64,000 nucleotides of DNA from Styela clava (taxonomy: Eukaryota > Chordata > Ascidiacea > Stolidobranchia > Styelidae): the NCBI RefSeq assembly GCF_964204865.1, contig NC_135252.1, positions 13,103,383 through 13,167,382 of the forward strand. The letters run 5' to 3'. The position numbers and the translations under genes are program-made. Positions within the stretch are counted from its first letter, which is position 1. Every line of letters begins with the position of its first letter. The notes beneath the pieces are model-generated. The model searched no databases, was not told the origin of the DNA, and saw only the letters and a list, made by a program, of their open reading frames with translations. This document shows positions 1 to 9,841 of this stretch, piece after piece.

Positions 1-204
1 CAAACTTGCTTATTGCAAACAGAGAAATCTATATGAAATTCAATAAATTCGTGGTGAATAGCATATGTTGATAATTCATCCAATAAAGTCAAGTCTGCAT
101 GACATTGAATGAGTTTTATGGGATTGTAAGTCGCGTCGAGGATGATCATCCTCTCCGACAGTATATTTTATTTCATATTTATTACTTCGTTCTTTTTTAC
201 AGTA

Positions 205-3200
205 ATGGAAGTTAGTATCGAAACAACAAACACATCAAGGAGTGAAGAAGCACCACAACTAGTATACAACAAGAGAAGACACAGTGCTGCAGGCAAAAAT
301 GGAGATACGCTAGGTAATGATTTGGCCGAACAGCATAACTGATAAGGGGTTAGACAAATGACAAAAATCGTGTAGTTCAAAGCAAAAGAGGTATACAAGT
401 ACCATATCATTCCATAATTCTTTTATCATTTGATATCTATGCATAAGCATCATTTGTATTGAGGAATATTTGCAAAAAAATAGATATAGCTAAATAAATG
501 CGCTGATCGAAGTATGTTTTATGCTGTTATTGTTGCACATCAAAATAACTACAAAAATATTGTAAAATATGAGAAAAATATTAAAATGAATTATATATAA
601 ATATGTGCCTGTGAGCATTTTGTAAAATTTTTTCATTTTTGCCAGGTTTGCTTCCAAGTTTTGGCAGCGACAAGAGCAAGGTGAGATTTGATTCAGAATT
701 AAAGGTTGACAAAAATAAACTCGCTAATGATATTATATGCAAGATCAATACTAAAACTATGAAATTTAGGAATAAAGAAGGAATAATTCATTAAGCACCA
801 TTTAAGATAAAACATACATTTGAATGAGTGTATCTAGATCATGCATTCTTGCTTCGTTAGTCATTTATAAAAAGCGTTTTAAAGACCTGGTCATCCTTAA
901 AATTACCATTTAGATGTAAATTCATCAATTACATTGAATTTTCACATGGGGATCAGATGGTCCATTATACCTATCCTTGTGAGTATCTCGTAGACAATAT
1001 TATTTCTAAACAATATTATAGACTCGCAATCGTAGGCATTCGCTTATGGCTGGACCAGATGCACTACGAAGAGTTTCAATTGACATAACAGACGACCAAA
1101 GGAAGATGCTACAGTTGCCGAGATTTTCACAGGTACCGATAGAGTATATAAAATCCGGATCCAAATATTCTCTCGTAATATGTGTTTTTGATGGTAGAGG
1201 TCAAATCAAAATCCAACTGGACACTGAAACAGGGAAACTTCTTTCAGAGATTATAAATGATATCTACGGCAACTCTGTAGAAGAGTTAATCCGATATTTA
1301 TCTGCAAAACATCTTACATCTGTATTCATCTCACTCGTTGATCTCTGGGAATTACAAACTTCTATAAAATTGAAACTTTTAAAGTTACTAACTGATCGGT
1401 ATTTGCGAAAATCATCGGATAACATTTGATGTTTTTTGCGTTTTGTGTACTAATTATAAACAGAGATATTGTAACCAAGAAAAATTTCTGCAGGTTTTTG
1501 GATTTTCTACATTCAGTGGATTGCCGATGACAAGTTACAGAGATCCCGTAATCGGTTATGAAAATACATATAAAATGCAGCCTGATAAAAAGTTTCAACC
1601 ACATGTCGCTCGAAAAGTTGTAGAGAAGGTACGCGCCTGACTATAGGGGTTGAATAATTGAATTGAATAATTGGTGCTCCCAAAGTATCCATACCAAGAT
1701 GGCGCACAACATGAACATAATTTGTGTACCAGGTTAAGGTTGTTCAGGTTGTGCGTCATCTTGGTACGAATACTTCCGGAGCGCCGAATAATTGAGACCC
1801 ATATTTCGTTTGTCCAAACTTTTTTGTTTGGAACTAACTTCCTAGAAAGAGAGACAAAACCAAAAGGTTCTATAAATAAATAAAGCGCCACTTTCAAGGC
1901 GACAATTTACACGCCCATAGGACTTTGATATTGTGTGTACTCTGTCAATAACATACCTAAAACAAGGTGCAAATATATTTGAAAGTCGGTCTTTTGTTGT
2001 GTATGTTTGGCAAACAGAAGCATCATTAAAAAATTATTTTTCTCAATTTGAACGTTGAGCGGCGGTTGTAAATAAAGATCAAATTTCAAAATATATCCGA
2101 ACTTGAGAGTAATGCCGATTTCCAACGTGAGTATATATTACTAACTCCGTTGCATATAGGTAAATCTAGCAGACAGGGGTAAATCCGCAACGAAGATATT
2201 GGAAATTAAGTTATATATTGGCACATACTTTTTATATTCCATCCATATAGAAGGAACTTTTTTAAATCTATTCTCGCGCTCACGGAAGCATGGTTGTACT
2301 ACCATGAAGACAACGTCTTCTATAAACTAACGAAACTATATAAATTACTGTGTATCCCCGAAAATAAGACTAGGTCTTATTTCAATTTTCTTTCGAAAAA
2401 TAACACTAGGGCTTTTTTCGGGGGATGTTTTATGTTTTCATTTATCAAAAACAAAATTACAAAGTAGAGAATTACGAGATTTTAACACATACAAAATATG
2501 AGAGCCGATATCCATTTACTAATAAATAACACGTTTTTATTCAAAATAACTGCTAAACATTGATTATTATATACTTGTAGGAGGGATTTCTTGCTATCGA
2601 CTAGGTAAAAAAAATCGCGTTATTGAATAGGTCTTCAAAGGGAGGTCTTATTTTAAAATTGAATTTTTTTCCTTATACATAAGCTACCAAGTTATCGTAT
2701 TCTTACATATTTAAAAATATAATTTCAAGTCAGAAAAATCCGATAAGAAAATATAGATAACTTGTTATTAAAAAAGTTCCAAATCACATTGTCAAATTTG
2801 TCGTTATATCTATTCTACACAACGAACGCAGTAAAATTTATAAGCACCATTTGTTGGCAATCAATAAAATACTGCATTCATTTCCTTCAGGTTATCGACG
2901 ATTTGCTCTATTGGGATGATGATGTTTTAACAGATGACGGTAAGCCTAAAAATAAAAATTTCATCTACTCACCCTGTGCCAGTTTTACAGATGCTCATTC
3001 GTCAACAAAATTATAAGTTTTACTGCCTAATATTACAGTGAATATATATTGGTTGTAAAATTTGATCGTGTTTGCACTGATATTTAGCGGTGAAAATAAT
3101 TAAACCGCGGTTGGATTAAGCGCCCCCCGTCCTTGAAAGGTCTCATATTTATCATGTTAAAAGAGGTGAAATTCGGTATATACTGAAAAGATGTCGTTTT

Positions 3201-3652
3201 TATAGGTTTGAGAAACTTCTTTAGTTTGGGCAATTTGTCTATGTCATGCAGATACACCAACCAAAACAACAACTTGTGTAAAATGTATTATCCCTGTAGG
3301 TACGCCACCGAATGAAATGAAAGAACTTGCGGCGTACGAATTAGCAAAGCACAAGCGAAGATCAAAATTGACATTGAAAATGGCTGATGAAGTTAAAGAT
3401 GAGTTGAAACAACTTGATTTTCCAAGGTATAAAGTGTATTTTATCATATTGTGCAGTCATTATATTCATATCTTTTATTTTTTCAGGTATAAATACGTTG
3501 TCAACGTCATGATAGGACAGTTAAAATTTCAAGGGATACGGGTAGCCAGTAGATGTCTTTGGGATACTAACGTTGATAATTCCTTTTGTGTGAAGAAAGA
3601 AGGCAGACATTGTTTTGTAACTGTATTGGTTCATGCAATTTATTACGAATGA
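205..3652 (+). CDS. Tctex1-domain dynein light chain (DYNLT2/TCTEX1D-like), 6 exons
   Basis: Exons are 205-313, 646-680, 1494-1628, 2891-2939, 3300-3426 and 3487-3652, total 621 nt or 206 aa. All introns are GT-AG and phase is kept throughout. Residues 71-74 read ENTY, the usual opening of the Tctex1 domain in this subfamily. The C-terminal half has the diagnostic order FPRYKYVVNVMIGQ, then ASRCLWDTNVDN, ending in HAIYYE. Family members are light chains of cytoplasmic or ciliary dynein that dimerise on the intermediate chains. The basic, Ser-rich 70-residue N-terminus resembles the TCTEX1D1/TCTEX1D4 group rather than short DYNLT1. The start at 205 lies just after a TTTTTTACAG acceptor-like site, so a 5' UTR intron is likely. 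An in-frame ATG at 142 would add a hydrophobic stretch that does not fit the family. AATAAA at 3881 is a plausible poly(A) signal. Which paralogue it is remains uncertain. Confidence 0.88.
1046..1429 (+). CDS. Unrecognised 127-aa ORF inside intron 2 of the dynein light-chain gene
   Basis: An ATG-to-stop ORF of 127 codons lies in the host gene's orientation between exons 2 and 3, with an in-frame TAG at 1019-1021 just upstream. The product looks protein-like: mixed hydrophobic and charged, with an amphipathic C-terminal half (KLLSEIINDIYG, LWELQTSIKLKLLKLLTDRY) and no low complexity. I recognise no family. It cannot be a retained exon in the host frame because it ends in its own stop. It could be a nested single-exon gene, a retrocopy fragment, or an alternative terminal exon. 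No TATA box or poly(A) signal could be tied to it. Confidence 0.35.
   Translation: MAGPDALRRVSIDITDDQRKMLQLPRFSQVPIEYIKSGSKYSLVICVFDGRGQIKIQLDTETGKLLSEIINDIYGNSVEELIRYLSAKHLTSVFISLVDLWELQTSIKLKLLKLLTDRYLRKSSDNI
1673..1785. mobile_element. Near-palindromic MITE, copy 1, with 8-bp target duplication
   Basis: A 113-bp element starts GGTGCTCC and ends GGAGCGCC. Its two halves are near-complementary (CCAAGATGGCGCACAAC on the left, GTTGTGCGTCATCTTGG on the right). It is flanked by perfect 8-bp direct repeats GAATAATT at 1665-1672 and 1786-1793. Related copies lie at 17084-17182 and 23490-23703. The 8-bp duplication suggests mobilisation by a hAT-type transposase. It sits in intron 3 of the dynein light-chain gene. 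Confidence 0.85.
2349..2660. repeat. Possible degenerate transposon fragment with CCCCGAAAATAAGAC motif
   Basis: The stretch opens CCCCGAAAATAAGACTAGG, followed by GGTCTTATTT and, about 50 bp on, TTTTTCGGGGGATG, an imperfect inverted arrangement. A second GGTCTTATTT occurs near 2645. Interspersed elements of other animals carry similar motifs. No clean target duplication was found. It lies in intron 3 of the dynein light-chain gene. Confidence 0.3.
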
Positions 3653-4622
3653 CCTTGGTATGTTGCACACTATATCAGGAAAAGATAGTAGCTATTTATC
3701 CCAAGATGAAATTAGCCTGTTAATGGGCCGTCAATAGTGTACACTGTCTGTCCGCTGGTTAGGTCACTCTTTCAACGGAAAATGCTTTCTGCACCAGAAG
3801 TTAATCCCTTAGTAGAACTTCAAAACATACATGCAGTTGGTATAATTCTGATCCTACTACATGTCAAAAACTAGAACATGAATAAAAAAAATTGATTAGA
3901 AACTTTTATCGACCACATTGGGTCTTTAAATTATCATATTTACTTTGCTCAGTTTTTAATTATAATGAATTATAAAAAAACTTGTTGCCGAATATATTAG
4001 TTAGTACCTTCAATTTTGCAATTAACGTATAATTTGAAAATGAGATTAACTTCAAAGGACATATTTTATAATATTTCTCATTGTATACTCTAATTAAACC
4101 ATATTCATCTAAATATATTTTACACTTTTGTTTGTTAACATTTGAATATCATTTTCTGTAATATAATTTGTCTACACAACGGAAGTAAATTAATATGACA
4201 AATATCAACCTGGACTGAAAACATGGTTTGAAAAGACTTTAAATATAGTTGAAATCAGATAGCTAAACGTATGTAAATATATTTATTGTATAGGATGCTA
4301 GGGCTGTTTCTCTAATATAAGACCCGTGCGCGCCGAGACTGCGCACTGATCAAATTACGCTCGTTTGGTTACAGATGTCAACTCGAGTTGCGCGGTATCC
4401 ATTTTGCAGCAGTATGATATGATAAAAATATCTTATTTTCTAACTAACAGCAGAAGGGACTGATTTTGTCGTGGGGTAACTGCAACACATTGTGGATTGG
4501 CATTGTGAATAAACCATCATCTAGTCTAGATCCAATGCAAGTGACCCTGGGAAGCTGTGACGGCGACAAATAAGTTCCAACTGAGATAGCCATGGCCGGC
4601 TTGTAGATTAAGTAGCTGGACG

Positions 4623-4904
4623 CAGTGATTTCCAACCCTCCCCCCGCTTAAGCGCGCCCTGAACCCCAGCCGTGTCGTCCCGCACTTTTCCTTGCTCCCC
4701 TTTTCTGGCCCTACAATTTCATTCTGCTGTGGATTTGGGCTGGCCGTCAATCAACTTGGGGGCCCCCATGTACATCGTTTCTTAAATACATACCATTTTT
4801 TTTAAGAATACAAATAGCCTAGTTTTATCTCTAATAGCAAATTATTTACCACCCCCTAAATTTTGAAACACCCCCCCTAAAGAGAAAAGCTGGGGAACAT
4901 ACTG
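4623..4904. mobile_element. hAT-type non-autonomous element with perfect 8-bp target duplication
   Basis: The element starts CAGTGATTTCCAACC and ends GGGGAACATACTG, degenerate termini of the CAGNG...CNCTG hAT style. Perfect 8-bp repeats GCTGGACG flank it at 4615-4622 and 4905-4912. At 282 bp it is too short for transposase. Its C-rich interior stands out against the AT-rich surroundings. Confidence 0.75.
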
Positions 4905-5648
4905 GCTGGACGCATTCCCAAATTCATTTGTCTGCCTAATACGCTTGCCACCGACTTACAATGTGAAACAATTATTCCAATATGAACAATTCCGTGCATT
5001 TAATTTGATACTTGATAGGCTCCGATACAGGATATTATATAAGCGTCCGTCATTGATGTATAGCCCTAGTAGATGCTGCTTGCTGCAGTGCTGTGTATTT
5101 AGAATTTCTTACAGATGTAGGACAAACATGTTTGATTGTCGCTAGACCAAGTTAACGGCCTATGTATCAATATTAAGATGGAAATATACGTTCACTGACA
5201 GCAAGGCGAATGCAGAAATTTAAACTCCACCCCTAAACTAGAAATGGGCTGCTAAATGCAAAGCGCAGCCTGAAACAACGAACTGATCTAACCTTGGGTC
5301 TTAGTCGGTGAAGGGCGAAGAAAACCGCGGGCTCGTAACATCTGTGTGATGTCATAATTGGTACTGTATTGGATGACCCGTGACCAAAGCGTATACTGTA
5401 TATAATACCCGTATATGCCACTGAACTGGAAATACATCCGTGGTATATGCCCGTGACTATACTCAAGGTCAAATCAAGGTAAGGTTCATCGTTAACGTAT
5501 TATCAAACTATCTGATTAAAAATACAGAAAAGAAGCTGATCGCATTATGCTTTGGCGATATATCAAAGCTACAATACATGTTATGTAATGGGCAGCATTT
5601 TAGATAATCTTTTACTGATAGTTTAGTAAATATTTCGATAATATTATT

Positions 5649-5828
5649 CATGCATAGTTTACATAGAAATTTTCACGCCAGCAAATCTGTTTTGAATGGG
5701 TTTATCCATACTTTTTTAAAGTGACGAATCTGACTAAACTGCCAGTATATTAAAAATATTTAAAAAAAATAACAGCACGATAAGAAAATCTATATACAAA
5801 TACTTCTATACATGTACTATGAATTCAC
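5649..5828. repeat. Dispersed direct duplication, copy 1
   Basis: From CATGCATAGTTTACATAG to ATGTACTATGAATTCAC this block matches 7720-7890 at high identity in the same orientation. Small indels make it 180 bp against 171 bp. The copies are about 2.07 kb apart. No terminal motif points to a class of element, so a local segmental duplication is as likely as a transposon. Confidence 0.8.
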
Positions 5829-6216
5829 TATCGTGATAAAGTGAACCAATTACCGGAACTGCCAGTTCATTTAAACGCTGCGCTTTTGTATGCATTCTTG
5901 CGTGAGTGATAAACCTGAGCTAATATTTGAAATAATACATAGACAGTCTCTTTTTAGCTTGTCTGGCCTAATCGATAATTACAGTCCTCGTCGCATTTTT
6001 GAAGTGCAATGCAAATGGGCAATTTCTTCAAGTTGCTGAATACTCTAGAATTATACGCCCGTAATCCGTCATTATCTTTGCAGAATTGCAGATCAATAGT
6101 GACATCACACTGCAATGAACAGTTTATTGTAACTGCCAGTTCATTTTGAGCGCTGCGCGTATTTTTGGCATCCTTTCTCGCGTGACATTAATCTGGCTGA
6201 TGCCTGATAGCTAAAA

Positions 6217-6394
6217 CGAGAATATCGGTCAGAGACCGAAGACTTATTGATCGAAAGTTAGGGGATCCCCCAAAAAAGCGCTCTTACTCCATAGTGACAC
6301 CTTGTGTCCCATCACTAATTAATTAATAACTCACTAATTATACATACAGACAAATACCTATCACATACTTACCGATTAAAATCGATAGGTAACA
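6217..6394 (-). repeat. 240-bp dispersed family, copy 1 (reverse orientation, shortened)
   Basis: The reverse complement runs from CGATTTTAATCGGTAAGTATG through GATAGGTATTTGTCTG to TCGGTCTCTGACCGATATTC. It matches the copies at about 21095-21370 and 53341-53576. The family starts with a short hairpin (ACTTATCGATC...GATCGGTAAGT) and ends GATAAGTCTTCGGTCTCCGACC. It has no coding capacity. Exact ends are uncertain. Confidence 0.65.
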
Positions 6395-6732
6395 AGTTCA
6401 TCAAAATCCCCAAAGGCTTCTCCAGTTTATGGACTATCGAAATGAAAGACAACTTGTTTGTTTGAAAGAGTGTTCTCTTCTGCGGGGAGTAGCGTTGTTG
6501 AAATTTTTATTTTCAACTTAGTTGATGAGAAAATGGCTATAAATTGTAACGAAATTCGAAATTTTCTAACGATCGGCACGTTTTTTTTTGCTGTTGCCAT
6601 GAAAACAAAACTTCAATCTAAACTTTTTTGACAAAACGCACATAACAGGAGTTACAGGATAACCCACGTGAGAAATTTCGTACAGATCGGCCCAGTCGTT
6701 TAGTCGCTACCAAAGCGTATACAGACAGCCAG

Positions 6733-6816
6733 AACGACTGATAACAAGGGTCTCCTAGAGCGGAGATCCAATAGAACGACTGATAATAAGGATCTAGTAG
6801 AGCGGAGATCCAGTAA
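6733..6816. repeat. Two 42-bp imperfect tandem units
   Basis: The unit beginning AACGACTGATAACAAGG and containing AGAGCGGAGATCCA occurs twice in a row, at 6733-6774 and 6775-6816, with a few substitutions. It follows repetitive sequence next to the 240-bp family copy and may be the tail of that composite. Confidence 0.7.
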
Positions 6817-7719
6817 TATGAAATTATCTATTCAGACGATATTACGGCATATCTTCACAAGAAACGAGATAATGATTAGTAATGATGCCATTTTTATCTG
6901 AATTATTAGATACAATCTGCAAAAAAAAAACGTCGATAATTTCTTTTGAAAATGGGAATATTAAAAAAAACATGGTCAAATCTGTCATAGATATGGAGTA
7001 TAGTAATTAAAGTAAAAGATAGATGCCGCAAAAAAACGAAACCATCGACACAGGTATCCAAAAGTAATTTACTATATATATCGCAATTCGATCCTCAAGT
7101 GGATAAGAATACATTAGCAGCAAAATGGATGGGATTGAGCAAAATTTTCACCCTCCTGGGAGATATATATCTTCTTAGCACTATGCTACTGAGTTTTACG
7201 CTTATTCCAATTGAGTTGAGTACATGTCTATTTGATCAAAGTACATCGTTTCAGAATTTTCAGCAAGTAAATAGCATATTTAATTAGCGTTTGATTATTC
7301 AGTTTGATAAAAGATCGGAAGCGGAAGAGATCTGGATACTTCCGCACTATTGTATTTTGTAACGTAATTCACGAATTCTCAAATTACCCTGCATTTGTCT
7401 GAAATGTAGAAAGAATCTGCGTTTTGGAATCCCCGTACTTGAACACATGTAATAAATCAATCTTACGAAATTAACACAAAGGCAAAATAGAAAAAATTTG
7501 AGAAAATAAATAATATTCGACAAGACTATAAAGTCTAAAGCTTTGAGAAAGACAATATAAAATTCTGATATGCAACTGTGCTGTTGGGAGCGATTGAGTG
7601 CATTTCATCACGATTTAGTGTTGGGCTTTCATGGGTCAGAGTTATTTGATAACACTGAAACTAATTCGTTGGATCTAATATTTTCTGACATAAGTTTTGT
7701 TAAATAAAATAGTATCATG

Positions 7720-7890
7720 CATGCATAGTTTACATAGAAATTTTCACGCCAGCAAAATGTTTTGAATGTGTTTATCCATACTTTTTTAAAGTGACGAATC
7801 TGACCAAACTGCCAGTATAATAAAAATAACACAGCACTTGGATAAGCAAATCTATATACAAATACCACTATACATGTACTATGAATTCAC
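7720..7890. repeat. Dispersed direct duplication, copy 2
   Basis: Second copy of the 5649-5828 block, 171 bp, same orientation. It ends about 70 bp before the orphan exon candidate at 7963. Confidence 0.8.
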
Positions 7891-7962
7891 AGACGAAATA
7901 GGAGTTGCTTTCCTGATACTTGTCAGGTTCATATGCCTTTTCGTCAATAATTTTTTTTGTAG

Positions 7963-8120
7963 TGCCTACCTACAGCGTGTTGGATATAAGCACCGGTGAA
8001 TACAATAGTACTATTGTTCTAACAGCCAATGAAGCCGGATATATACCCGGCGTAATAGCTGCACGTTTTCCAGTCATGCAACATTGGGAAGCATATGCCA
8101 CAAGGCAACCGTACAGTTAA
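7963..8120 (+). CDS. Orphan 3'-terminal exon candidate, family not recognised
   Basis: A TTTTTTTTGTAG acceptor is followed by an open frame of about 52 codons ending in TAA (VPTYSVLDISTGEYNSTIVL at the start, WEAYATRQPYS at the end). AATAAA follows about 35 bp later, in GCAAAATAAAGCG. The residue mix is protein-like, with an N-S-T glycosylation sequon and a G-Y-I-P-G-V turn. I found no convincing upstream exons on this strand between 3653 and 7962. It may be a broken gene fragment, the end of a gene with a very long intron, or chance. I do not recognise the sequence. Confidence 0.3.
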
Positions 8121-8888
8121 ACTTATACACAGATATTTCTGCAGTTGATAGCAAAATAAAGCGCCAAGATAGAAATGTGGGGTAACCTGTATATAGTTAT
8201 AGAGGTATTTATACAAAAAATGCTTTCACGATCTATGTCAACAAAATATGTTTTGTTTACGACATGACTCATAGCCATAATTAGTCTCAGAGTGCCAAAG
8301 ATATGCTGGAAATCGTGCAGAATCGATTCTTACGGTCTCTTCGAACAGCAAGATAAAGGTTCGGTACTTGAAACGTGAACCCCCTGATAATTTGCTCAAT
8401 GCGACGTTTATTACATTTCAGTAATGTGGTCATAGAAATTGAATACAAAGAAGCGGAAGGATATAGTAATAATATATAACTCTTGACTCAACGTCTTTAA
8501 AATGAGTAATCATCATAAAGCATTGGTATTACTTATACATATTCATATAATTACGCGGATTGTCTAGCAGAAACTGTCAAACCTTTCAGCCCTTTGATTG
8601 TACTTACCGGCGCAAAGTTGAGAAAACAATAATAGCGTGTAATCGACTTTTATAAAAATACTGTTTTGCAGAAATACAACAGTATTACAAAGTTTCGACA
8701 TACTGATAGACAGTTCAGTTTAATATATGTTTATATTAGTACATCGAAGCAAAGAGGCATTCAACATACCATTAAGATGCATCCTATACAATACGATATG
8801 TTCCCGATTTGAGAGATGCATGAAATTAAGGTGTCTGGTGTCTGTTTCCGTTAGTCTTGCAAGGTGCCGAAATTGCAATTTTTTATAC

Positions 8889-8989
8889 GTTGTTGTTAGC
8901 GTAAGCGTTGTCAGCCTCAACGCATTTTGTGCACGTTATTCATAAGTTGTTGTTAGCGTAAGCGTTGTCAGCCTCAACGCATTTTGTGC
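8889..8989. repeat. Tandem duplication, 57-bp period
   Basis: The 44-bp segment beginning GTTGTTGTTAGCGTAAGCG and ending AACGCATTTTGTGC occurs at 8889-8932 and again, unchanged, at 8946-8989. This suggests a recent duplication. No gene overlaps it. Confidence 0.9.
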
Positions 8990-9841
8990 TAAAATTTATC
9001 AGGTCATATCAAAGATTGAGAGATTGAGTAGGTCACCTTTGATCTTGTTGTTACCTTACAAGTTGTATTTTTTTTAAAGAAACAAGTGAAAAGGCAAATG
9101 GTCAATGTAGTTTTAGTTTAGTGCTTAAAGTTCATAAATATATACTTATGAAACGTCAACAAAATTGTAAAAAACATTTTTAATAATTTTTAATGTGTCA
9201 TAATTATTCTTATATAGTCAAGTGCTATTAATATCGGGATGGTCTCATAAACATATATATCTCAATGTCGATATTATCACAATATGATTTAAAGTTCAGC
9301 TCAGTATTGAATCTCGTTCTGAATTAATGTATAGCAGAGCTACGGGGAGCAGAGCGTTTTGTGGGTCGCATGTGTCCCGTTTGTCTCGTTTCAATATCAT
9401 CGTTGCAGCGTCGTAGTTGATGTATTTATATCAATAGGGTATTTAATTTTGGGAAGCAGTTTCGATTGGAATGCAGTATGGTCACTGAAGCTTTATTAAA
9501 CACCGTGCTTAAACTGTTGATAATGAGGTAATAAAGACAGAAAATTGTTGGGTGAACACCAAGTGAAGAACCTAGTTTACATAATAGCGAAAGTGGTAAT
9601 GGAAATAAAAACAACTAAGAGATTATCCGAATCTAAGATTATCTTGATATTATTAGAGGTAAAAACCAATTTTGATTTCTTTACACGATCATGATAAGTT
9701 AATTGATTTCTACGTCTCACCAGAATAAGCATTGTTCACCATTTAGTGATACACTCGGCAGATAATTTTTTTTATTTGACGAGAGAAAGTTTGGATTTAG
9801 CTGCTTATGGAAACGAAGCCCTACATTATAATTTGAAAGTT

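Larger units (their letters stand above)
3653..9841. other. Repeat-rich intergenic region
   Basis: About 6.2 kb separates the dynein light-chain gene from the SLC7A4-like gene. It holds a 282-bp hAT-type element (4623-4904), duplicated blocks (5649-5828 with 7720-7890; about 5850-5905 with 6125-6195), a member of the 240-bp dispersed family (about 6217-6394), two 42-bp tandem units (6733-6816), an orphan terminal-exon candidate (7963-8120) and a 57-bp-period tandem duplication (8889-8989). The rest is AT-rich with no supportable gene. Confidence 0.6.

Noticed and set aside
142-204. In-frame ATG at 142 as start of the dynein light chain
   Set aside because: It would add a hydrophobic leader unlike any cytosolic dynein light chain, and a good acceptor-like site lies at 193-202. 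The start at 205 is preferred.
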